A stretch of 64,000 nucleotides of DNA from Actinoplanes aureus (GTDB lineage Bacteria > Actinomycetota > Actinomycetes > Mycobacteriales > Micromonosporaceae), in assembly GCF_015704865.1 (NCBI RefSeq), contig NZ_JADQTO010000002.1, forward strand, positions 552,205 to 616,204, given 5' to 3'. Position numbers and translations under genes: made by a program. Shown here in pieces: positions 50,943 through 57,405 of the stretch; the first letter of the stretch is position 1, and every line of letters starts with the position of its first letter. A model generated the notes under the pieces. It made no database searches. It worked only from the letters and a program-made list of their open reading frames with translations, and had not been told where the DNA came from.

Positions 50943-51460
50943 GCGCCAACCCCGAAGGCGGAGGCCGCCGGACCGACCCGTCGCTACGGCCGACGAGCAT
51001 CTCGGTGCTGGTGGTGGCCGCGCTGGCCGCCGCCGCGGTGGGCTGGCTGCTGCTCAGCTTCACCTATTCGAGCCTGCCCGAGCTGCCCTGGTCACCGGTC
51101 CTCGTGCTCGCCGTGCTGGCGGTCGCCGAGGCCATGCTGGCGCAGAACACCAGCGCCCGGATCCAGCGCAAGCCCGGTGCGCCGCCGGTCGAGCCGCTCG
51201 CGGTCGCCCGCTACGTCGCGCTGGCCAAGGCCTCCTCGCTGGTCGGCGCGATCTTCGCGGGTTTCTCCGCCGGCCTGCTCGGCTGGCTGCTGCTGGAGCC
51301 GACCCGGGCCGCCCGGGAGGACGTGCCGGCCACGGTCGGCGCGCTGGTCGCCGCGGCGGCGCTGATCGCCGCCGCGCTGTGGCTGGAGCGCGCGTGCCGG
51401 GTGCCCGAGCAGCCCGACCGTGAGGACGACGACTCGGATCGTCCGACCGGACGACGTTGA
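50939..51460 (+). CDS. DUF3180 membrane protein
   Basis: A 173-aa protein with four hydrophobic helices: SVLVVAALAAAAVGWLLLSF, PVLVLAVLAVAEAMLA, a third near 95-117 and a fourth near 130-150, between short hydrophilic ends. It corresponds to the DUF3180 protein that follows folK in many actinobacteria (Rv3605c). The conserved link suggests a folate-related or membrane-transport role, unproven. The GTG overlaps the folK stop. Confidence 0.9.
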   Translation: MSANPEGGGRRTDPSLRPTSISVLVVAALAAAAVGWLLLSFTYSSLPELPWSPVLVLAVLAVAEAMLAQNTSARIQRKPGAPPVEPLAVARYVALAKASSLVGAIFAGFSAGLLGWLLLEPTRAAREDVPATVGALVAAAALIAAALWLERACRVPEQPDREDDDSDRPTGRR

Positions 51461-51587
51461 CGTTTGTCGAAGGTATCTAGCCTCTGAACTGAGGCCATGC
51501 CGTATCCGTATGCTTTGCGGCGGGCGGCCGTCAGCCGGAGTAGCGTGCGCCTCGAACCGCTCGTGGAGGCGTAAGGAGGCGCGGAGC

Positions 51588-52826
51588 ATGGCCTACGACG
51601 AGACCACCTTCCGCCGGCCCGGTGGGGACGACACCCCGACAGACCCGGCGGCGTACCGTCGCCGCGTGCAGTACGACGACACCGCCGGTACGACTCTCGA
51701 CCAGTCGTTACGCGCGCCGGTGACCACGGGTGCCCTCCCCGCCGTGGAGGAGGAGCGGGACCGGCTCGGGATCCACCTCGGCTGGGAGGTGGTGCTGCTG
51801 GTCGCCGCGGGCGTCATCGGCTTCCTTCTGTTCCGGGAGGACTCCGGAGCGCTTCAGCGTCCCGCCCTCGACACGCTGCTCGTCACGGGTGCCGCGATCG
51901 GACTGATCACTCTCGGCGCCGGGCTGAGCCTGCGGGCCGGCGTACCGAACCTGGCCATCGGCCCGATCGCCCTGGCCGCCGCGCTCCAGTACGCGGAGAA
52001 CAGCGACCGCGGGCTGCCGCAGGCCGTGGTGCCCGCTCTGATCATCGCCGCGGCCGGTGGCCTGGTGGTGTCCGTCCTGGTCGCCGGCCTGCACGTGCCC
52101 GGCTGGGCGGCCAGCCTGGCCGCCGGATTCGGCACGATCGTCTACGTCCAGCTGCGGGCCGCGCCGGTCCTGGTGCAGGGCGACTGGGACCCGACCGACA
52201 AGGCGTTCCTGCTGTTCGGCGGTTTCGCGCTGCTGGCCGTACTGGGCGGTGCGCTCGGTGCGGTCGGCCCGGTGCGGCGGTTCTTCGGCCGGCAGCGCCC
52301 GTCCGCGGACCCGGCTCGCCGGCGGGGGCCGATGGCCGCGGTACCGGTCGTAGTCGCTCTGGTGCTCTCGTCACTCTTCGCGGTCGGCGCCGGCACGCTG
52401 ATCGCCGCTCAGGCCGCCCAGACCGGCGAGCCGATCGTCCCGGGCACCGGCCTGGAGTGGACCGGCATCGGCATCGGCCTGGCCCTGCTCGCCGGCACGA
52501 GTGCGTACGGCCGGCGCGGCGGCATCTTCGGCACCCTCTTCGCGGTGACCGCGCTGACGCTCTTCCTGGACTACGAGTCCCGCCGCGAACTCGACATCGC
52601 GCTCTTCGCGATCGCCGCGAGCCTCATGGTCGCCGGACTGCTGGTCACCCGGCTGGTGGAGACGGGCAGCCCGTTCGCCGGCGGCGGCAACGAGGAGTGG
52701 AACGCCGCACCTTCCAGCGGCACCGCGAACTGGTCGCCGACGCTGCCGGAGACCTGGAACTCGCCGGCCACGCCGCCGGCGCGCAGCGACCGTTGGGACG
52801 ACGGCCCGTGGGGTAACCCGCGCTGA
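51588..52826 (+). CDS. ABC-type permease-like membrane protein (BPD_transp_2/RbsC-like)
   Basis: A 412-aa protein with a hydrophilic N-terminus (~75 residues), about ten transmembrane helices and a hydrophilic Trp-rich C-terminal tail. The region LGAGLSLRAGVPNLAIGPIA matches the sugar/nucleoside-type (RbsC) permease signature, where L-S-x-G-x-x-N-L-A-x-G is typical. There is no ATPase or binding-protein gene next to it, so it may be an orphan subunit or a derived membrane protein. Strong ribosome site AAGGAGG 8 nt before the ATG. Confidence 0.8.
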   Translation: MAYDETTFRRPGGDDTPTDPAAYRRRVQYDDTAGTTLDQSLRAPVTTGALPAVEEERDRLGIHLGWEVVLLVAAGVIGFLLFREDSGALQRPALDTLLVTGAAIGLITLGAGLSLRAGVPNLAIGPIALAAALQYAENSDRGLPQAVVPALIIAAAGGLVVSVLVAGLHVPGWAASLAAGFGTIVYVQLRAAPVLVQGDWDPTDKAFLLFGGFALLAVLGGALGAVGPVRRFFGRQRPSADPARRRGPMAAVPVVVALVLSSLFAVGAGTLIAAQAAQTGEPIVPGTGLEWTGIGIGLALLAGTSAYGRRGGIFGTLFAVTALTLFLDYESRRELDIALFAIAASLMVAGLLVTRLVETGSPFAGGGNEEWNAAPSSGTANWSPTLPETWNSPATPPARSDRWDDGPWGNPR

Positions 52827-52828
52827 CC

Positions 52829-52834
52829 TATGCT
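52829..52834 (+). promoter_or_regulatory. Possible -10 box of a leaderless promoter (52841 gene)
   Basis: TATGCT ends 6 nt before the ATG at 52841. Confidence 0.45.
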
Positions 52835-52840
52835 TCGTTC

Positions 52841-53122
52841 ATGACCACGCCCAGCTTCGCTGAACTGGACGCCCTGCCCACCGAGGCGCTCAGAGAACGC
52901 GCCTTCGCCAAGGCCCGGGAGCGCCACGACCTCAGGTTCTACTGGTCGGTGCTGCGGCATCTGCCGGACTCCGACGAGGCCGCCACCCTGGACGGCGCGC
53001 CCAACTCGATCGGACCGACGGTCGACGAGGCGGTCGCACTCTGGCGTGAGCTGGAGGGACGAGACCTGGGCGAGCAGGAGCCGCTGCTGCGTGCCGCGTT
53101 CATCGACTACTTGAGCAAGTGA
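52841..53122 (+). CDS. Small hypothetical soluble protein (93 aa)
   Basis: A 93-aa, acidic, mainly helical protein (FAELDALPTEALRERAFAKA; FYWSVLRHLPDSDEA). No signal peptide, no Cys, no recognised motif. The helical LRERAF/ARERHD section is common in small actinobacterial proteins of unknown function. It begins 15 bp after the permease stop with its own TATGCT-N6-ATG arrangement and no ribosome site. Coding is supported by codon bias and length. Confidence 0.75.
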   Translation: MTTPSFAELDALPTEALRERAFAKARERHDLRFYWSVLRHLPDSDEAATLDGAPNSIGPTVDEAVALWRELEGRDLGEQEPLLRAAFIDYLSK

Positions 53123-53141
53123 CGTCTGTCGTTTGAAGCCG

Positions 53142-53168
53142 TGGCCCCGCAGGGAAATAGCGGGGCCA
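53142..53168 (+). promoter_or_regulatory. Hairpin overlapping the start of the 53168 gene
   Basis: TGGCCCCGC (53142-53150) pairs with GCGGGGCCA (53160-53168); the loop holds AGGGA and the last base of the stem is the A of the start codon. It could mask translation initiation or end the upstream transcript. Confidence 0.4.
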
Positions 53169-53659
53169 TGGCTCTCGGTAATCGATATAAGACCGCACCG
53201 GGTGCTGGCACACTCGCCGCACTCATACTCGTACTCGTCTTCGGCAGCCCCTGGTACGCGGACTGGGCGCTGGAGAACACCGACCCGGACACGGCCGGTG
53301 GCTGGTGGCTGCGACTGCTGGCCTGGCCGCACTGGAGCTTCGACTCCGACGACCCGCTGCGTGACGTGATCGTCGGCGACCTCAAGGCGATCCTGGTCGT
53401 GGTAATGACCGCGCTCTTCCTCTTCCTGCTGCCCGGCTCCCAGCTGGCCCGGGCCCGAGGCACGATCAGTCAGTTCTTCGCCGGCTGGGCGGCGTACGTC
53501 TTCGCGGGTGGCTTCGCCGCCCTGCTCGCCACCCTCTTCCTCAGCAACCCCTCACTGCTCGGCGCGTTCCGGGCGGCCGGGTCGGGCGCCGAGTACGGCC
53601 TGTTCGTCGGCTGGATCGTCGGCCTGGCCTCGCTCGGTGGCTGGCGCGGGACCCGTTGA
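53168..53659 (+). CDS. Small integral membrane protein, unknown function
   Basis: A 163-aa protein with four hydrophobic helices (GTLAALILVLVFG; ILVVVMTALFLFLLPG; FAGWAAYVFAGGFAALLATLFL; YGLFVGWIVGLASLGGW). The loop after helix 1 is Trp-rich (WWLRLLAWPHWSFD). The ATG at 53168 sits at the foot of a hairpin; a GTG at 53141 in the same frame is possible. It is convergent with the OpuCA-like gene, with stops 3 bp apart. No family recognised. Confidence 0.78.
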   Translation: MALGNRYKTAPGAGTLAALILVLVFGSPWYADWALENTDPDTAGGWWLRLLAWPHWSFDSDDPLRDVIVGDLKAILVVVMTALFLFLLPGSQLARARGTISQFFAGWAAYVFAGGFAALLATLFLSNPSLLGAFRAAGSGAEYGLFVGWIVGLASLGGWRGTR

Positions 53660-53662
53660 CCG

Positions 53663-54625
53663 TCACACCGTTGCCGGCACCTCGAACACGGCCGCCCGGG
53701 ACACCGTTCCGACCGGGCGGCCGTCGTCGGTCACCAGAACGGTCTCGGTCGACTCGGTGAGCATCAGGGCCAGGGCGTCGTGCAGGGTGGCGCCCGCGTC
53801 CACGCTCGGCAACTCACCGGCCGAACCGTCGTACCGGGTCATCACGTCGCGGACCGGTGTGACGGCGAGACGGCGGATGCCCCGGTCGGCGCCGACGAAT
53901 TCGCGTACCTCGGGCGATGCCGGTGCGCTCAGCAATTCTGCGGGCGGCGCGAACTGGAGCAGCCGGCCGCCCTGGGCGAGCACCGCGATCCGGTCACCCA
54001 TCCGGACAGCCTCGTCGATGTCGTGAGTGACCAGCACGATGGTCTTGCGCACGGTGGCCTGGAGCCGGAGGAACTCCTCCCGCAGGCGGGCACGCACGAT
54101 CGGGTCCACCGCGGAGAACGGCTCGTCCATCAGCAGCACGAGCGGGTCCGCGGCGAGGGCCCGGGCCACCCCCACCCGCTGGCGCTGACCGCCGGAGAGC
54201 TCGTGCGGATAACGCTTGCCGTACTTCGACGGCTCCAGGCCGACCATGTCGAGCAGCTCGTCGGCCCGGGTCTGGATCCGCTTGCGGTCCCAGCCGAGCA
54301 GGCGCGGCACGGTCCCGACGTTGGCGCGGACCGTCTGGTGCGGGAAGAGTCCCACATTCTGGATGACGTAGCCGATCTGGCGGCGCAGTTCCACCGGATC
54401 CTGCTCCAGCACGTTGCGTCCGTCGATCGTGATGACGCCGCTGGTGGGCTCGATCAAGCGGTTGATCATGCGCAGGATGGTGGACTTGCCCGAACCGGAC
54501 GGGCCGATCAGGACGCTGAGCTCGCCGGCGCGTACCTCCAGGCTGAAACCCGAGACGGCGGCGGTGCCGTCCGGATACACCTTGCCGACGTCCACCAGCG
54601 TGATCGATGCCGAGGTAGCGTCCAC
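53663..54625 (-). CDS. Osmolyte (glycine betaine/choline-type) ABC transporter ATPase with CBS region
   Basis: A 320-aa OpuCA/ProV-like ATPase. Walker A IGPSGSGKSTILR, Q-loop YVIQNVGLFPHQT, signature HELSGGQRQRVGVARAL, Walker B VLLMDEPFSAVDP and the switch His (VLVTHDIDEA) are complete. The C-terminal ~65 residues look like a single CBS domain (PVRDVMTRYDG; ETVLVTDDGRPVGTVSRAA), the ionic-strength sensing part in OpuA-type systems. GTG start at 54625, only 2 bp from the ATG of the divergent permease. It works with the permeases at 54628 and 55433 and the binding protein at 56289. Confidence 0.93.
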   Translation of the reverse strand: MDATSASITLVDVGKVYPDGTAAVSGFSLEVRAGELSVLIGPSGSGKSTILRMINRLIEPTSGVITIDGRNVLEQDPVELRRQIGYVIQNVGLFPHQTVRANVGTVPRLLGWDRKRIQTRADELLDMVGLEPSKYGKRYPHELSGGQRQRVGVARALAADPLVLLMDEPFSAVDPIVRARLREEFLRLQATVRKTIVLVTHDIDEAVRMGDRIAVLAQGGRLLQFAPPAELLSAPASPEVREFVGADRGIRRLAVTPVRDVMTRYDGSAGELPSVDAGATLHDALALMLTESTETVLVTDDGRPVGTVSRAAVFEVPATV

Positions 54626-54627
54626 GT

Positions 54628-55350
54628 ATGCCCTTCCTGTCGTGGGGCCCGGCGCTGCTCACGCCGGTCGCCGCACCCGCCGATGACGGCCCGGGGAACC
54701 CCTGGTTCTCCTGGCGATATGTCCAGGAGAACGCCGAGGCGCTCGGCGCCGCGCTCAGTTTCCACGCCGGACTGACCGCACAGACGGTCCTCATCGCCCT
54801 CGTGGTCGCGCTGCCGCTCGCCGTCGTCGCCTACTGGATCAGACCGCTGACCGCGCCGATTCTCGCACTCTCCGGCGTGCTCTACACGATCCCTTCGCTG
54901 GCTCTGCTCGCTCTCTTGGCCCCGCTGGTCGGCACGACCAGCACCACGTCGGTCCTGATCGCCCTGGTCATGTATGCGTTGCTGGTGCTCGTCCGCAACG
55001 CGCTGGCCGGGCTCACCCAGGTGCCGGCCGAGGTGCTGGAGGCGGCGGCGGGCATGGGTTACGGCCGGTTGGGCCGGCTGTGGCGGGTCGAACTCCCGCT
55101 CGCCCTGCCCGGCATCCTCACCGGCGTACGCCTGGCCACGGTGTCGACGGTGGCTCTGGTCACGGTCGGCTCGCTGATCGGACAGGGCGGCCTCGGCGAC
55201 CTGATCCTGAGCGGCTTCCGGAACAACTTCTTCAAGGCGCAGATCATGACCGCCGCACTGCTCTGTGTCGGCCTGGCCCTGGTCCTCGACCTGCTGTTGG
55301 CGGGTCTGGGCCGGTTGCTCACGCCGTGGGCACGCGGGAGGGTGGCATGA
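54628..55350 (+). CDS. Osmolyte ABC transporter permease 1 (OpuCB-like)
   Basis: A 240-aa permease. After an extracytoplasmic N-terminal part (WFSWRYVQENAEALG) come five to six transmembrane helices. The EAA loop is visible (EVLEAAAGMGYGRLGRLWRVELPLALPGILTGVRLA), the contact site for the ATPase. The ATG lies 2 bp from the divergent ATPase start, so the ribosome sites of each gene lie inside the other. The TGA overlaps the ATG of the 29-codon coupling ORF. Confidence 0.92.
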   Translation: MPFLSWGPALLTPVAAPADDGPGNPWFSWRYVQENAEALGAALSFHAGLTAQTVLIALVVALPLAVVAYWIRPLTAPILALSGVLYTIPSLALLALLAPLVGTTSTTSVLIALVMYALLVLVRNALAGLTQVPAEVLEAAAGMGYGRLGRLWRVELPLALPGILTGVRLATVSTVALVTVGSLIGQGGLGDLILSGFRNNFFKAQIMTAALLCVGLALVLDLLLAGLGRLLTPWARGRVA

Positions 55351-55436
55351 CCGCCTGCACCGAACGGCACCCAGCCGGGGCGACGTGTTCCCTCGCAGGC
55401 GAGGGCCGGAAGGGCATGCCGAGGTGCTCAGCGTGA
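55347..55436 (+). CDS. 29-aa coupling ORF, repeat cassette copy 2
   Basis: Starts at an ATG overlapping the permease 1 stop (ATGA) and ends in a TGA overlapping the permease 2 GTG (GTGA). Peptide begins [11 protein letters not shown] and contains LAGEGRKGMP, shared with copy 3. The end of the ORF carries GAGG 8 nt before the next start. A CCCTCG-CAGG-CGAGGG hairpin sits mid-cassette. Confidence 0.65.
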   Translation: MTACTERHPAGATCSLAGEGRKGMPRCSA

Positions 55437-56149
55437 ACTACTTCCAAGAGGGCATCGTCTGGCTCAACGACCCGCTCAACTGGACCAACCCGGGCGGCCT
55501 GCTGGACCGGCTCGTCGAGCACCTGGTGATCAGTTTCTGGGCCGTACTGCTCGGGTGCCTGATCGGATGGCCGATCGGCATCTGGCTGGGGCATCGCGGG
55601 CGGGGCGGCGGTGCCGTCGTCACCGTGGCCAACCTGACCCTGGCCATCCCGACCCTGGCCCTGCTGACCATCCTGCCGCTCACCCCGCTCGGCTTCGGCA
55701 AACCGCCGGTCGTGGTGGCGCTCGCCGTCTTCGCGGTGCCGCCGCTGCTGGCCAACGCGTACACCGGTCTACGGGCGGTGGACCCGGAGACCCGGGACGC
55801 GGCTCGGGGGATGGGGCTCTCCGGCGGGCAGCTGCTGCGCCAGGTGGAGTTGCCGCTGGCGGTGCCGTACCTGGCGGCCGGACTGCGTACCGCCGCGGTC
55901 CAGGTGGTGGCGACCGCGGCGCTGGCCGCCTTCGTCAACGGTGGCGGCCTCGGTCAGATCATCAGCGCCGGGTTCGGCATCGGGATGAGCAACGGCGGCG
56001 GAGGCCAGATCGTGGCCGGTGGCATCGCTGTGGCGTTGCTCGCACTTCTCGTCGAGGGCATCCTCGCGCTGGTCCAGCGCCTGGTCACACCGCCTGCGCT
56101 CCGTCCACGCCGGAGCCGTACCGCGTCCGCGGCGATACCGGCTGGATAA
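55433..56149 (+). CDS. Osmolyte ABC transporter permease 2 (OpuCD-like)
   Basis: A 238-aa permease with about six helices and the EAA loop (DAARGMGLSGGQLLRQVELPLAVPYLAAGL). It starts MNYFQEGIVWLNDPLNW at the GTG overlapping the coupling-ORF stop, with GAGG 8 nt upstream. It pairs with permease 1 as a heterodimeric channel. The C-terminal ~20 residues are basic and polar (RPRRSRTASAA). A 139-bp gap follows before the binding-protein gene. Confidence 0.92.
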   Translation: MNYFQEGIVWLNDPLNWTNPGGLLDRLVEHLVISFWAVLLGCLIGWPIGIWLGHRGRGGGAVVTVANLTLAIPTLALLTILPLTPLGFGKPPVVVALAVFAVPPLLANAYTGLRAVDPETRDAARGMGLSGGQLLRQVELPLAVPYLAAGLRTAAVQVVATAALAAFVNGGGLGQIISAGFGIGMSNGGGGQIVAGGIAVALLALLVEGILALVQRLVTPPALRPRRSRTASAAIPAG

Positions 56150-56288
56150 CGCTGCGGCCCCGGGTGATGATCTTGTCATACCCAACGGGTAGGAATGGTT
56201 AAGAACCGAGAAACGGGCACGCACTCCGGCTGCCCGTCGGACACGCGTTCCGGCCACCCGGCCGGGACGGGACACAGAAGGCGGCAGT

Positions 56289-57287
56289 ATGCGTAGACAT
56301 CTCTTCCGGGCGGCCGGCGTTCTCGCCGTGGCCGTCGTCCTTGCCGGTTGTGGCGACGCCGGCTCGTCCGGCACCGAGGCTCCGCCGTCGGCGGCCGCCG
56401 CGGGCCAGGGCTGTGCCCCCGTCGCCGGCGACACGCTCGTCGTGCTCGACGACGACAAGCAGTTGCAGAACACCGACAACGTCATCCCGGCCATCAACTC
56501 CAAGGCCGCCACCCCCGAGCTGATCGCCGCGCTCGACAAGGTCTCGGCCGCGCTCGACACAACCAAGCTGATCGAGCTCAACAAGGCCGTCGACATCGAC
56601 CGCAAGTCGTCGAAGGCGGCCGCCGAGGAGTTCGCCAAGGCCAGCAACCTGACCGCGGGGATCGCCAAGGGCCCGGGCGGCAACATCACCGTCGGCGCCG
56701 CCAACTTCAGCGAGAACGCGACGCTCGGCGAGCTCTACGGCATCGCCCTGACCGCGGCCGGCTACACGGTCAAGGTGCAGCAGATCGGCAACCGCGAGCT
56801 GTACGAGCCGGCGCTGGAGAAGGGCGACATCCAGGTCGTCCCGGAGTACGCGGCCACGCTGGCGTACTTCCTGGCCGGCAAGGTCGAGGGCAAGAACGCC
56901 AAGGATCCGTCCTCGAGCGACCTGAACACCACGGTCACCAACCTGAAGGCGCTCGGTGAGAAGACCGGTCTGGCCTTCGGCGCGCCCAGCCAGGCGCAGG
57001 ACCAGAACGCCTTCGCCGCCACGCAGGCGTTCGCCGACAAGTACGGCGTGAAGAGCCTCTCCGACCTGGCGGCCAAGTGCTCCGGGGCGGCCACGATCCT
57101 GGGCGGTCCGGCCGAGTGCCCGCAGCGGCCCAAGTGCCAGCAGGGCCTCGTGGAGACGTACGGGTTCAAGGCCGGCAGCTTCACCACCCTGGACGCCGGT
57201 GGTCCGCTCACCAAGACCGGCCTGAAGCAGGGCACCATCTCGGTGGGCCTGGTCTTCAGCTCGGACGGCGCACTGGCCGCCGGCTGA
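56289..57287 (+). CDS. Osmolyte-binding lipoprotein, apparently circularly permuted OpuAC domain
   Basis: A 332-aa lipoprotein (lipobox LAGC, Cys21) that binds the transported osmolyte. The order of parts is unusual. Residues about 47-125 (TLVVLDDDKQLQNTDNVIPA ... AALDKVSAALDTTKL) are what normally forms the last ~80 residues of ProX/OpuCC proteins. Residues about 128-330 (NITVGAANFSENATLGELYG ... ISVGLVFSSDGALAAG) are the normal beginning through to the point just before that tail. The C-terminal end would join smoothly onto residue ~47, so it looks circularly permuted, not truncated. AAGG precedes the ATG. A terminator follows. Confidence 0.9.
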   Translation: MRRHLFRAAGVLAVAVVLAGCGDAGSSGTEAPPSAAAAGQGCAPVAGDTLVVLDDDKQLQNTDNVIPAINSKAATPELIAALDKVSAALDTTKLIELNKAVDIDRKSSKAAAEEFAKASNLTAGIAKGPGGNITVGAANFSENATLGELYGIALTAAGYTVKVQQIGNRELYEPALEKGDIQVVPEYAATLAYFLAGKVEGKNAKDPSSSDLNTTVTNLKALGEKTGLAFGAPSQAQDQNAFAATQAFADKYGVKSLSDLAAKCSGAATILGGPAECPQRPKCQQGLVETYGFKAGSFTTLDAGGPLTKTGLKQGTISVGLVFSSDGALAAG

Positions 57288-57322
57288 GCCATCCGCCGCC
57301 GGTCACCCCGGCGGTGGACCGG

Positions 57323-57370
57323 AACGGCCGAGCGTCGGGGGCCATCTGGACCGTCCCCCGCTCGGCCGTT
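57323..57370 (+). terminator. Terminator after the binding-protein gene
   Basis: AACGGCCGAGCG (57323-57334) pairs with CGCTCGGCCGTT (57359-57370), extended by GGGGG/CCCCC with a small bulge; TCATCC follows. It is 35 bp past the stop. Confidence 0.75.
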
Positions 57371-57391
57371 TCATCCCAGGCGCACTCTCGG

Positions 57392-57397
57392 TAACAT
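57392..57397 (+). promoter_or_regulatory. Possible -10 box of a leaderless promoter (57406 gene)
   Basis: TAACAT ends 8 nt before the ATG at 57406, after the terminator. Confidence 0.4.
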
Positions 57398-57405
57398 CTG
57401 CGCCC

